Source: Bacteroidota bacterium
Lineage (GTDB): Bacteria > Bacteroidota > Bacteroidia > Chitinophagales > UBA10324
Length of the DNA stretch: 64,000 nt
Direction: 5' to 3'
Assembly (NCBI GenBank): GCA_018267315.1
Contig: JAFDYS010000020.1
Coordinates: 1 to 64,000, forward strand
In this document: positions 1-8,374 of the stretch, one piece after another
How the letters are laid out: every line of letters starts with the position of its first letter
Numbering within the stretch: the first letter of the stretch is position 1
Made by a program: the position numbers and the translations under genes
Notes under the pieces: generated by a model
Seen by the model: only the letters and a program-made list of their open reading frames with translations
Database searches by the model: none
What the model was told of the DNA's origin: nothing

Positions 1-126
1 ATTTCTATCGCTCGTTGAACACAATGAACACCATCGAGGACAGGTGACGACTTATCTTCGTTGCAAAGGAATTGTTCCACCGGAGTATCCGTTTTGAAAA
101 CTGCTCAACAATTACAGCCTGGCATG

Positions 127-182
127 TTCTCGACAAGCTCGAACTGACCTCCGCGCGAGGGTCACTTCGAGCCCGTCGAGAA
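127..182. repeat. Imperfect 23-bp inverted repeat (REP-like palindrome)
   Basis: Arms at 127-149 and 160-182 are complementary at 20 of 23 positions around a 10-base loop. The arm core reads CTCGACAAGCTCGAA. It lies in non-coding DNA upstream of the DinB-like gene. It could be an extragenic palindromic repeat or an RNA hairpin. No second copy was noticed in the window. Apart from it, bases 1-233 hold nothing I can support as a gene. Confidence 0.7.
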
Positions 183-233
183 GTTGGGAGAGCCAACGTG
201 AATTTAGGATCACTTGCAATTAACTTAACTGTC

Positions 234-707
234 ATGGAATTGAAACAATACCTGATCGAGACATTTCAATACAACGACTATGCAAATAAGCTCGTGCTTG
301 AAAAGATCAAACAACTTCCGGAAAAAGAAGAAGCAATAAAATTTTTCAGCCACCTCATCAATTCGATGAACAAATGGCTGGCACGAATCCGTCAGGAACC
401 GGATGCAAACAAACGGGATTGGTGGGAACCTGCTTATCCGCTGGAAGAATTAGAATCACGCTGGAATGACTGTTTGAAAGCATGGATTGATTTCATCAAC
501 AGCAAATCAGAACAGGAATTGTTTGCCGTCATTCAATATGAGGGATATGATGGTGCCCGATGGGAAGTGCCGCTGAAGGACATTCCGCTGCAACTGAATT
601 ATCATTCCATTCATCACCGGGCACAAATTCAAACGATGATTCGCAAGCAGGGATTGGTACCGGACTTTGTAGACTACATCGGGACGAAATACCGGAAGAT
701 CGGCTAA
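234..707 (+). CDS. DinB-like family protein
   Basis: A 157-residue all-helical protein resembling the DinB/YfiT four-helix-bundle superfamily, whose members often bind a metal through three histidines and include thiol-dependent transferases. The family-like signs are a histidine in the first helical pair (SHLINS, about residue 40) and a late NYHSIHHRAQI motif (about residues 120-130) that would supply the other ligands. The open frame extends further upstream, but that part overlaps the 127-182 palindrome and reads as non-coding, so the ATG at 234 (MELKQYL) is chosen. No partner gene is adjacent, since the next genes are on the other strand. The substrate is unknown. Confidence 0.75.
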   Translation: MELKQYLIETFQYNDYANKLVLEKIKQLPEKEEAIKFFSHLINSMNKWLARIRQEPDANKRDWWEPAYPLEELESRWNDCLKAWIDFINSKSEQELFAVIQYEGYDGARWEVPLKDIPLQLNYHSIHHRAQIQTMIRKQGLVPDFVDYIGTKYRKIG

Positions 708-725
708 TGATTACCCGGCCATTCA

Positions 726-1436
726 TTATGTGAACGATCTCAGGTCGCTTAATACCGCTTCGCGAAACTGTCTTCCTATTGGAATAATCCTGCCCGGCAC
801 TTCTATTTGTGTTGTGTTGAATGCAGTTATCGCATGGCGTCTCACCAAAAATGAACGGTGGACGCGGATGAATTGTCCCGGAGGCATTTGCTTTTCAAAT
901 TCATTCATCGTTTGCCTCGTGATAATAGGTTTTTCAGGAACGACAATCCTGAGATAATCACGCTCACTCTCTACGTACATGATTTCTTCAAGCAAAATCT
1001 TCACCTCCTTCTTATCAGCATGTACAAAAATGAAAGGACGTGCAGGAGCAGAACCGGACTTGCTATTACCAACACCAGTCACTGAGTTTTCTTTCAGTTT
1101 ATTAACAGCGGTGAGAAAGCGACTGAATTCAATCGGCTTCACCAGGTAATCCACAACATTCCACTCATACCCGTCAAGGGCGTATTGATGATAAGCAGTG
1201 GTAACAATTACCTGAGGGCGACTTGTAAGCGTTTTCAGGAAATCAAATCCCTTTATTCCGGGCAAGTGTAAATCAAGAAACATCACATCCACTGCATTCT
1301 TCCTGAAGAACTCCATCGCCTTCAAAGCATCCGTGCAGTGGCCCGCAAGCCGAAGGAACGGCACCTGTGAAATGTAATCACTAAGCACCTCGGCCGCGAG
1401 CGGCTCATCTTCCACTATGAGACAGATCAGCGGCAT
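726..1436 (-). CDS. LytTR-family response regulator
   Basis: A 236-residue response regulator. The N-terminal receiver domain (about 1-120) has the acidic cluster EDE at 9-11 and the likely phosphoacceptor Asp55 in MFLDLHLPG. The C-terminal LytTR DNA-binding domain (about 135-236) has the typical YVESERDYLRI and FIRVHRSFLV blocks. The start at 1436 (MPLICLIVEDEP) fits the receiver fold better than the longer start 33 bases upstream. It overlaps the end of the histidine kinase gene by 32 bases, so the two are very probably cotranscribed and translationally coupled. It should be phosphorylated by that kinase and bind promoter direct repeats; its targets are not visible here. Confidence 0.93.
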   Translation of the reverse strand: MPLICLIVEDEPLAAEVLSDYISQVPFLRLAGHCTDALKAMEFFRKNAVDVMFLDLHLPGIKGFDFLKTLTSRPQVIVTTAYHQYALDGYEWNVVDYLVKPIEFSRFLTAVNKLKENSVTGVGNSKSGSAPARPFIFVHADKKEVKILLEEIMYVESERDYLRIVVPEKPIITRQTMNEFEKQMPPGQFIRVHRSFLVRRHAITAFNTTQIEVPGRIIPIGRQFREAVLSDLRSFT

Positions 1437-2487
1437 GGTGATTGGGATTGATGATAATGGTGGCAACAAATTTTCCGTTAGCGCGGTCCACCTGTATGGA
1501 GTGATCAGGATACAGCAATTCCAATTGTCTCCTCACATTGTTCAGGCCGATTCCACCTGAGGTATCGTCCGCTTCATGCCGATCAGCCATGTTGTTTTCA
1601 ACTGAGAATTTGATCTGATCCTGGTGTTTGCTCAGGTCAATGGAAATAGTGGTTTGATCACTGTGGTTGCCGGGGCCATGTTTAAATGCATTCTCAACCA
1701 AAGGAAGAAACAACAGCGGGGCAATCATCTCCCCGTTGCCAGGTATGTGGCTGCTTATATTCACTTTCACTCTGTCACCATATCTCAGTTTCTCCAGAGC
1801 CACATAATCTTCAATGATTTTCCATTCCTTTTCAAGAGGCACAAACGGTTCTTTACATTCATAAATCATGTACCTGAGCAACTTGGAAAGTTGCATCACT
1901 ACCTCCGATGTCTGCGGCGACTGCTTTCGTGAAAGCGCATAGATGCTGTTGAGCGTATTGAAAAGAAAGTGAGGATTGGTTTGCGCCCGCAGAAAATTGA
2001 GCTCCGATTGCAGTTTCTCCTGCACGAGTTGTTGCCGCTTTCTGGCATCCTTGGTTTGCTGCCGTAATAATTTGAATGCACAGGCCAAACCAACCACGGT
2101 GGTCAAATCCAGAAGTCTCCAGATAAATCTTGAAATATCTTGCGCAAACGTGGAATCAGGAAATGCTTCCTTAAACACCACGGGATAAACGATGGCGGTA
2201 AGCATGAAATGATACATAACCAGCGAAACAGCGGTGACCAAAACCAGCTCCAGCACCAGTCTCCATTTCGCTGCAAGTTTCAATCGAGGCAGAATGAAAT
2301 ACATGATCGTGTATGCCATCAGCAGTTTGGGAGGCAGCAGCAGCAATTCAGGAATCAGTGCTTTCATGATCCTCGTTCCCATCTCAAGTTCGAAAAAAGA
2401 GTGGTTGATGAGGAACACTTCTACGTAAGTATTCAAAGCGAGGTAAGTCGTCCAGAAAGCAACATGAAGAGCAATCCGCCGGATCAT
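1405..2487 (-). CDS. LytS/YehU-type sensor histidine kinase
   Basis: A 360-residue membrane kinase. Residues 1-140 contain about four hydrophobic segments (around 10-30, 45-67, 78-103, 122-140), followed by a short coiled linker. The His_kinase family motif QTNPHFLFNTLNSI places the likely phosphorylated histidine at 173. The C-terminal ATPase part carries the N box (PLVENAFKHG) and a glycine-rich GGIGLNNVRRQL block. No extracytoplasmic sensor domain is apparent, so the signal may be sensed in the membrane. The gene is upstream of and overlaps the LytTR regulator gene, which is its expected partner. The start at 2487 has a TAnnTTTG-like box four bases before it. Confidence 0.93.
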   Translation of the reverse strand: MIRRIALHVAFWTTYLALNTYVEVFLINHSFFELEMGTRIMKALIPELLLLPPKLLMAYTIMYFILPRLKLAAKWRLVLELVLVTAVSLVMYHFMLTAIVYPVVFKEAFPDSTFAQDISRFIWRLLDLTTVVGLACAFKLLRQQTKDARKRQQLVQEKLQSELNFLRAQTNPHFLFNTLNSIYALSRKQSPQTSEVVMQLSKLLRYMIYECKEPFVPLEKEWKIIEDYVALEKLRYGDRVKVNISSHIPGNGEMIAPLLFLPLVENAFKHGPGNHSDQTTISIDLSKHQDQIKFSVENNMADRHEADDTSGGIGLNNVRRQLELLYPDHSIQVDRANGKFVATIIINPNHHAADLSHSGR

Positions 2488-2491
2488 GCTT

Positions 2492-2499
2492 CAAATATC
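2492..2499 (-). promoter_or_regulatory. Putative -7 box of the histidine kinase gene
   Basis: On the minus strand this reads GATATTTG, one base off the Bacteroidota consensus TAnnTTTG, and ends four bases before the kinase ATG. The ABC exporter gene at 14483 has the same GATATTTGAAGC string just before its start. Transcription from here would give an almost leaderless mRNA. Confidence 0.4.
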
Positions 2500-2678
2500 G
2501 ATGTAACTGTGCATCTGTTTGGCCTTATAGACCAACGTCATTAGGAATACGATAAACGACAGGTCAGGCGCTGCAGTTGGCAGCGGCAATCCATCCGGCC
2601 GAGTGTCGGCTAGATTGATCCTTTAGTCGCAAAGAATTTTCGTTAGAAGATGAAGTTTCTTCATTTGAAAAAAATGAA

Positions 2679-4445
2679 ATGATGAAACGAACTCTCCTGC
2701 TCCTTTCACTCGCAGTTTCGCAACCTGCCTGGCTGTTTGCTCAACTCTTTACCAAAGTTACCACCGGTCCGGTTGTTACCACTGCAGGTGATAGCCGAAG
2801 CGTAAATTTTGTCGACGTCAACAATGACGGCTGGGAAGACCTCTTCATCTCAAACGGCCCGCAAGACGGAGATCACAATTTTTTATACCTCAACAATGGC
2901 GATGGTTCCTTTTCCTCTCTGACCAATGATGATATCGTAACTACCAATGGTGCTTATGACGGCGCCACTTTCGGCGATTATGATAATGACGGCGACCCGG
3001 ATGCATTGGTTGTTACCTGGTGGGGAGAGAAGAATCATTTCTTCCGCAATGAAGGCAACGGTACGTTTACTGAAGACGTTACTATCACCCCCGCCATTCC
3101 GAACACCTATTCCGAAACGGCCGCCTGGGGCGATTACGACCTCGACGGCTGGCTGGACCTGTACGTAACCAACAGCGACGGCGATTTCAAGAACCTGCTT
3201 TATCACAATAATGGCGACGGAACATTTACTAAAATCATTTCAGGTGCCCAATCGACAGATGCCAAAACTTCGCGCGGCGCTACCTGGATTGATTTTGATC
3301 TGGATGGCGATGAAGACCTGTATGTAGCCAATGAATCAGGCCAGCCGAATAATTTTTACATGAATGACGGCGACGGCGCTTTTACGAAGGTCATCACCGG
3401 ACCCATTGTGAGTGACACAAGAAGCACCATGAGCGCGAGTTGGGGAGATATTGACAACGATGGTGATCCGGATTTGTACACAGCGAATTCAGGAAATTTT
3501 GTGGGGGCGAAGAATCAGCTATACGTGAACAATGGAGATGGAACTTTTACGGAAGTGACAACCGGAGATGCGGTAACGGATGCCGGTTGTTCATTCAGTT
3601 CTGCATTTGAAGATTACGACAATGACGGTGATCTTGATCTGGCAGTCAGCAATGGTTTTTGCAACGGAAGCATTACCAACTTTCTTTACCTCAATGACGG
3701 AAGCGGACATTTCACGCGCGATCTAAGCAGCATCTCAGATCTTGCCACGCCGTGCTCCTACGGTGTGGCATTCGGTGATGTGAACAATGATGGTTTTCCC
3801 GAACTGGTTTTCGCTACCTGCAACAACAACGATCCCAATATTAATTCGCCGGACATATTCTACCTCAACAACGGTAACGGCAATCACTGGTTGAAAGTGA
3901 AGCTGGAAGGTTCATCATCCAATCGCTCCGCCATTGGTGCAAAAGTTCGTGTGAAGGCCATCATCAACGGAACTCCGGTGTGGCAGTACCGGGAAATCAC
4001 TTCGCAGTCGGGATATTGCAGCCAAAACAGCATGATTGCTCACTTTGGAATGGGAGATGCTCTGCAGGCGGATTCGATCCTCATTCAGTTTCCCGGTGAC
4101 GCGGATTCTGTGCTCATTAACATCGGTACCAATCAGCAACTCAATATCAAAGAAGCTTCCCTAACGGGAATCGCTCCGGTTCATGCATCGTGTTTGTTAC
4201 AGTGTTTTCCAAATCCCTCCGGCGGTTCGCTAAGTATTGTTTTGAATTCAGAATATTCACAGCAAATAAAGCTGCGGCTTCTGAACATAAACGGCGTGTC
4301 CGTTAGTGAAATGAATTTTAAAGTTGTTGAGGGAAAGAACTTCATTCAATGGAACCCTGATCATGCAGATTCTCTTTCGGGGATCTATTTCCTGGAAGCG
4401 GCAAACGCGGAAGTAAACGAGAAGATAAAAGTGAATTTCAAGTGA
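2679..4445 (+). CDS. Secreted FG-GAP/VCBS repeat protein with ASPIC/UnbV domain and T9SS tail
   Basis: A 588-residue secreted protein. A signal peptide (about 1-22, ending in LFAQ) precedes roughly seven FG-GAP/VCBS-type repeats with calcium-binding-like DxDxDGxxD loops (FVDVNNDGWEDLF, DYDNDGDPDALV), predicting a beta-propeller of about 370 residues. Residues about 400-490 match the ASPIC/UnbV domain of CRTAC1-like proteins (AIGAKVRVKA, QYREITSQSGYCSQN). The end (CFPNPSGGSLSI to a lysine-rich tail) is a T9SS type A sorting domain. It is therefore expected to be secreted across or anchored on the outer membrane. The start could equally be the second Met codon at 2682. Ligand or substrate is unknown. 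Confidence 0.93.
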   Translation: MMKRTLLLLSLAVSQPAWLFAQLFTKVTTGPVVTTAGDSRSVNFVDVNNDGWEDLFISNGPQDGDHNFLYLNNGDGSFSSLTNDDIVTTNGAYDGATFGDYDNDGDPDALVVTWWGEKNHFFRNEGNGTFTEDVTITPAIPNTYSETAAWGDYDLDGWLDLYVTNSDGDFKNLLYHNNGDGTFTKIISGAQSTDAKTSRGATWIDFDLDGDEDLYVANESGQPNNFYMNDGDGAFTKVITGPIVSDTRSTMSASWGDIDNDGDPDLYTANSGNFVGAKNQLYVNNGDGTFTEVTTGDAVTDAGCSFSSAFEDYDNDGDLDLAVSNGFCNGSITNFLYLNDGSGHFTRDLSSISDLATPCSYGVAFGDVNNDGFPELVFATCNNNDPNINSPDIFYLNNGNGNHWLKVKLEGSSSNRSAIGAKVRVKAIINGTPVWQYREITSQSGYCSQNSMIAHFGMGDALQADSILIQFPGDADSVLINIGTNQQLNIKEASLTGIAPVHASCLLQCFPNPSGGSLSIVLNSEYSQQIKLRLLNINGVSVSEMNFKVVEGKNFIQWNPDHADSLSGIYFLEAANAEVNEKIKVNFK

Positions 4446-4449
4446 AGAG

Positions 4450-4468
4450 TGAAATGACTCTCATTTCA
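4450..4468. terminator. Hairpin between convergent genes
   Basis: An 8-bp perfect stem (TGAAATGA / TCATTTCA) with a 3-base loop lies just after the FG-GAP gene and overlaps the stop of the small minus-strand ORF. It could end transcription in both directions, but there is no clean T-tract, so this is tentative. Confidence 0.4.
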
Positions 4469-4625
4469 ATCTTACATCCTTCGCCTTGATGCTGATCACC
4501 TTGCCATCACGGTACACGATGAGTTCATTACCGTTCCTCAGTTCTTTCTCCACGAGGCGCATGATCGACGTGCGTGCGCCCTGAAGAATTTTTGACTCAG
4601 TGGTTTTTCTTTCGTTAGAAGTCAC
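4461..4625 (-). CDS. 54-aa ORF overlapping the zeta-toxin-like gene (possible antitoxin)
   Basis: A 54-residue charged protein beginning V/M-TSNERKTTESKILQGAR and ending KAKDVRLK. It starts with GTG at 4625, overlaps the last 11 bases of the upstream kinase gene in another frame, and stops at 4461. An in-frame stop lies five codons upstream of the GTG, so no longer form exists; an internal ATG at Met21 is the only other start. A helical N-terminal half is followed by a strand-like patch (ELIVYRDGKVISI), an arrangement I associate with small partners of predicted zeta-type kinases. The tight overlap suggests translational coupling. An antitoxin role is inference from context only. Confidence 0.6.
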   Translation of the reverse strand: MTSNERKTTESKILQGARTSIMRLVEKELRNGNELIVYRDGKVISIKAKDVRLK

Positions 4626-5193
4626 GGGCCTTGCGTTTTATTTCTTCCCAAATGGTTTCATCACTCACTTCCATATCCATGTCCCTTCCTCCGGAAGCAA
4701 TCAACTCGGGATTCACATCAGAATTGTCGAGCACCACCCAATGATCGGCGAGCGGCAGGTAGAGGTTAAAAAGATTTTTGATGCCGCGCTTGTATCTTCT
4801 GGCCACAATTTCATCAGCAAGAAAATTTCCACCCTGACGGATGCGGTTGTGAATGCGCCGGATGGCCACATGTTCCGATTGCAGATAAAGAAAGATGAGC
4901 GTGACATGATAACCCTGACTTCGGGCTTTCTTAATCAATGAGCCGTAAGCAAGATTGGATAGGGAAGTCTCGAAAGCAAAATCTTCACCCTGCACAATCA
5001 ATTCGGTGATGCGTGCCAGCATGAGTCTTCCCGAGAGAAAAGCAATCTTTTCTGACTGAAACGGAGAAATACCTTTGGCAATTTCATCAGCATTCACAAA
5101 CTCGCGGCAATACAAAAATTCAGGAACCATGGTGAAGGCGACCGTGGTCTTTCCGGCACCGCTGCAACCCGCTATGATATAAAGTTCAGGCAT
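4615..5193 (-). CDS. Zeta-toxin-like P-loop kinase
   Basis: A 192-residue P-loop NTPase of the predicted zeta-toxin/COG4185 type. Walker A is GCSGAGKTT (residues 9-17). A zeta-like NADEIAKG block follows near residue 35 and an FAFETSLS block near 70, with basic residues RRIHNRIR and RRYKRGIKN in the lid region. Family members are proposed to phosphorylate UDP-sugars or other small substrates, but many COG4185 proteins are uncharacterised. It begins two bases after the odhB stop, so it is probably read on the odhB transcript, and overlaps a 54-aa ORF at its 3' end. It may be a toxin of a two-gene module or a housekeeping kinase. Confidence 0.8.
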   Translation of the reverse strand: MPELYIIAGCSGAGKTTVAFTMVPEFLYCREFVNADEIAKGISPFQSEKIAFLSGRLMLARITELIVQGEDFAFETSLSNLAYGSLIKKARSQGYHVTLIFLYLQSEHVAIRRIHNRIRQGGNFLADEIVARRYKRGIKNLFNLYLPLADHWVVLDNSDVNPELIASGGRDMDMEVSDETIWEEIKRKARDF

Positions 5194-5195
5194 TG

Positions 5196-6434
5196 CTATA
5201 AAGATAACATTTCCTTCACCGGATCACCCCCGACCAGCAACATTTCAGGATGCTCCAGCATTTCCTTAACACGCACAAGAAATGAAACGGATTCTTTTCC
5301 GTCAATAATACGATGATCGTAACTGAGCGCTACATACATCATGGGGCGAATCACAATCTGCCCGTCAATCACCACAGGGCGCTCCTGAATTTTATGCATG
5401 CCGAGAATCGCCGATTGCGGTACGTTGATGATCGGGGTCGACATGAGCGATCCGAACACCCCGCCATTCGTAATGGTAAACGTTCCACCGGTCATTTCTT
5501 CCAGCGTCAATTTATTATCACGTCCTCTCTTGGCGAGGTCGGCAACTTTTGATTCGATTTCAGAGAATGAAAGTGATTCAACATTTTTGATAACGGGAAC
5601 TACCAATCCTTTCGGTGTGGAAACAGCAATAGAGATGTCGCAGTACTCGTGATAGATGATTTCATCGCCGTCAATATATCCGTTCACCGCCGGAAATTCC
5701 TGCAAGGCGTAGCTGCACGCTTTGGCGAAGAAACTCATGAAGCCGAGGTTGACTCCGAATTTTTCTTTGAATGCGTCTTTATGCTTCGAACGTATGTCCA
5801 TGATGGATTTCATGTCCACTTCGTTGAAGGTGGTAAGCATGGCTGTTTCATTCTTTGCTGCTACCAGGTGCCTGGCCACGGTTTTGCGCAGTGAACTCAT
5901 TTTCTCCCGGCGCTCTTCCCGGCTGAATGCTTTCACCGGCTGTCGCTTGTTCCTGATGGCATCGAGCACATCGACTTTGGTGATTCGCCCGCCTTTGCCG
6001 GTTCCGTTGCCCACTTCCGTTCCTGTTTCGCGAATCAATTTATCAGCGGCAGGTGAAGGAATATTTTTCGCATAGGTTTCCGTTTGAGTTGCCGGGGCAG
6101 AAGATTTTTCTTCAATAACCTGGGGCCTGGCATCGGCGGTAACCGGCAGTTCTTCTTTGACTGAGCTTGTTTCTTTTACAACCTCTTTCGCCACTTCCAC
6201 ACTTGTATCAATGGTGCCCAGCAGATCGCCGATTTTTAAAACCGATCCTTCTGCCGCCACAATATGCAGCTTGCCGCTTTTCTCAGCCGGCAGTTCATTG
6301 GTCGCCTTTTCACTTTCCAGTTCGCAAATGGATTCATCAATGTGTACAAGGTCGCCTTCTTTTTTCAGCCACCTGGAGAGCGTGACTTCATTGATGGATT
6401 CCCCGAAGGAGGGAATTCTGATTTCGATTTCCAT
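5196..6434 (-). CDS. odhB: Dihydrolipoyl succinyltransferase, E2 of 2-oxoglutarate dehydrogenase
   Basis: A 412-residue E2 that transfers succinyl groups from the lipoyl arm to CoA in the TCA cycle. The lipoyl domain (1-75) carries Lys43 in ESEKATNE, the expected lipoylation site. A proline/alanine-rich linker leads to a peripheral-subunit-binding domain (about 125-165), then the catalytic acyltransferase core with the active-site motif SYDHRIIDG near the end. The length is normal for OdhB/SucB. The E1 gene, often adjacent, is not here: upstream is a hemerythrin-like gene. A TAAATTCG box (minus strand, 6451-6458) lies 16 bases before the start and may be its promoter. The toxin-like kinase follows after two bases. 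Confidence 0.93.
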   Translation of the reverse strand: MEIEIRIPSFGESINEVTLSRWLKKEGDLVHIDESICELESEKATNELPAEKSGKLHIVAAEGSVLKIGDLLGTIDTSVEVAKEVVKETSSVKEELPVTADARPQVIEEKSSAPATQTETYAKNIPSPAADKLIRETGTEVGNGTGKGGRITKVDVLDAIRNKRQPVKAFSREERREKMSSLRKTVARHLVAAKNETAMLTTFNEVDMKSIMDIRSKHKDAFKEKFGVNLGFMSFFAKACSYALQEFPAVNGYIDGDEIIYHEYCDISIAVSTPKGLVVPVIKNVESLSFSEIESKVADLAKRGRDNKLTLEEMTGGTFTITNGGVFGSLMSTPIINVPQSAILGMHKIQERPVVIDGQIVIRPMMYVALSYDHRIIDGKESVSFLVRVKEMLEHPEMLLVGGDPVKEMLSL

Positions 6435-6482
6435 AAAGAAAATTGCGCAGCGAATTTAGTCGCTTTAACGGAGCAAAGCATT

Positions 6483-7139
6483 TCAGGATCCCACGCACTT
6501 CACCATGCGATCAAACTGCGGCTTCAGCCGCCATAGGTAAATCCATTTCACATAAAAGGGCAGCACGGAAAAAAACATATTCCTTTCTTCCTTCGTCATC
6601 ACATCAGCCAGCCAGGGCAATGAAAGCCGGAGCCGTTCGGGCGGCATCATCCGGGTATAACGATCTTCCGCTTCGATCACTTCTTCTCTTTTAAATTCCT
6701 GATTGATGGCTCTTCCCACAACATTTTCTTCCGCATCGAGGTGGCTTATCACCAGCCGGCCGTAAGCCAGGGCCAGGTTATTGAAATCTGCCGCCGCGAT
6801 CTGTGTACTGTTGCCTAAGCTGTTCAGCATCATGCTGAGTTTTTCTTCAAAGCGATCAAGCGCTTTGTGTTCATCATCCATCTGCTGCAGCTCGGGTGCA
6901 AAGCCCGGCGCCCGCTGCCGGATGATCGGGAAAAAGAAGGTGTCTTCACCCTCGTGATGATGATGCACCATCTGCGCGTGATAGCTGAACCACTGCATTA
7001 CCTTCATCCAATCCCGCTGGTTGTAAGCTGCAAACCTGCCGGTAACGAATTTCAATCGCTCCACATCTTTACGCAAGGCACGATGCGTGAGATAGTAGCC
7101 GAAAAGGAGGGGACGTTCCATGATAAAAGATTTCAGCAT
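6483..7139 (-). CDS. Hemerythrin HHE domain protein
   Basis: A 218-residue helical protein with the spaced His/Glu pattern of bacterial hemerythrin-like (HHE) domains: HAQMVHHHHEGED at 54-66, DDEHKALDRFEE at 88-99 and a third SHLDAEENVV block near 145. Such domains hold a di-iron centre and bind oxygen or take part in iron and nitrosative-stress handling. The second half (about 165-218) is basic and aromatic and lacks metal ligands. A start at Met7 (7121) is also possible. It is divergent from the YCF48-like gene at 7173, with only about 35-50 bases for both promoters. Confidence 0.82.
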   Translation of the reverse strand: MLKSFIMERPLLFGYYLTHRALRKDVERLKFVTGRFAAYNQRDWMKVMQWFSYHAQMVHHHHEGEDTFFFPIIRQRAPGFAPELQQMDDEHKALDRFEEKLSMMLNSLGNSTQIAAADFNNLALAYGRLVISHLDAEENVVGRAINQEFKREEVIEAEDRYTRMMPPERLRLSLPWLADVMTKEERNMFFSVLPFYVKWIYLWRLKPQFDRMVKCVGS

Positions 7140-7172
7140 GAAGATGATAAATCTCCGCTACATTCATACTGC

Positions 7173-8243
7173 GTGAACAAGCTGCATCACCTCATCCTTT
7201 TTTTACTTTCTGCAGGAAAAATCATGGCTCAGGATTTTTCCGTCGAGAGCTACCGGGTTTTTGATACGGGCACTGAAACCAGCATTCGTGCGCTGGAGGT
7301 GCTCAACGATTCCGTGGTATGGTTCAGCGGCACAGGAAATATTTTCGGGTTTACGAATGACGGAGGAAACTCGTGGGTGGTGGATACCCTCCGGGCCGAT
7401 TCAATGAATCTTGACCTGCGTTTGCTGGCCCTGCCTGATGAGCATACGGTGATTACGGGGAATGCAGGCACACCGGCCTACATTTTCAAATCGGATGATT
7501 ATGGAGTGACGTGGAAGACGGTTTATGAACGCGATGACCCCGAGATCTTTCTCGATTGCCTCCGGTTTAGTGATAGCCGTAATGGTATTGTGCTCGGGGA
7601 TCCGGTGCTTGACTGTTTTCAGATCCTGCTTACTTATGACGGAGGAGATACATGGAAAGAAGCAGCCTGTGCTACCGTTCCTCCGGCACTCGGCGGAGAG
7701 GCCTGCTTCGCATCGAGTAATAGCAGTTGTGTGGTGAAAGGAAAACTGATATGGTTCGGAACGGGCTCCCTGCACTCGCGCGTCTTTGCCTCGGCCGATG
7801 GCGGCCTTCGCTGGAAAGCGGTTGATGCCCCCGTGATGGAAGGACAGGAACTCACCGGCATTTTTTCAATTGACTTCTATGATGCCCTGCATGGCGTAGC
7901 AGCCGGCGGGAATTATGATGATAAGACATCTTCGACGCTTACGGTGGCAGTGACCGAGGATGGAGGAAAAACATGGGAGATGATTGATGAAGAAAATGCC
8001 CTGCCCTTTGTATCGTGTGTGCAATACCAACCTGCCGGTAATGGCAAAACAATTCTTGCTGCCTGCCTGCCCGGAATTTATTTCAGCGTGGACGGCGGGC
8101 AACACTGGAACCGCCTGAAGAATGAATCGGGCAAGAACATCAATGAATCCTTCTTTACTTTTCGTTTTTCTCCGTCCGGACACACGGCATGGTTCGCCGG
8201 CGCTTCCGGTAAACTGGCATGCATGCGGTTCACACAGAATTGA
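7173..8243 (+). CDS. Secreted YCF48/BNR-like beta-propeller protein
   Basis: A 356-residue secreted protein with repeated propeller blades carrying Asp-box-like motifs (TNDGGNSWVVD, TYDGGDTWKEA, TEDGGKTWEMI, SVDGGQHWNRL). These proteins are often labelled 'oxidoreductase' in Bacteroidota but lack obvious catalytic residues and resemble YCF48 assembly factors. The open frame continues upstream without a stop; the GTG at 7173 is chosen because it starts a good signal peptide (MNKLHHLILFLL, cleavage after KIMAQ). ATG at 7224 would remove it. No T9SS tail is seen, so a periplasmic location is likely. The function is unknown. Confidence 0.75.
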   Translation: MNKLHHLILFLLSAGKIMAQDFSVESYRVFDTGTETSIRALEVLNDSVVWFSGTGNIFGFTNDGGNSWVVDTLRADSMNLDLRLLALPDEHTVITGNAGTPAYIFKSDDYGVTWKTVYERDDPEIFLDCLRFSDSRNGIVLGDPVLDCFQILLTYDGGDTWKEAACATVPPALGGEACFASSNSSCVVKGKLIWFGTGSLHSRVFASADGGLRWKAVDAPVMEGQELTGIFSIDFYDALHGVAAGGNYDDKTSSTLTVAVTEDGGKTWEMIDEENALPFVSCVQYQPAGNGKTILAACLPGIYFSVDGGQHWNRLKNESGKNINESFFTFRFSPSGHTAWFAGASGKLACMRFTQN

Positions 8244-8374
8244 AGAGCGCACCAATCTCTGAGCTTCAGTTACGCGCGCCTCCGCCCTTTTTGAGTGTGA
8301 AGGATCAGCTGAAATGAAACCGGATTTTTTTCGTTTCCTACCTTCATAGCAGCAAACCAACCATTGATACCGCA

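Noticed and set aside
5-235. Minus-strand open frame at the left edge
   Set aside because: Composition and sequence resemble no protein family, and it overlaps the 127-182 palindrome.
2679-4445. Possible calcium-binding enzyme in the FG-GAP gene
   Set aside because: The repeats fit propeller calcium loops only; no catalytic residues are visible.
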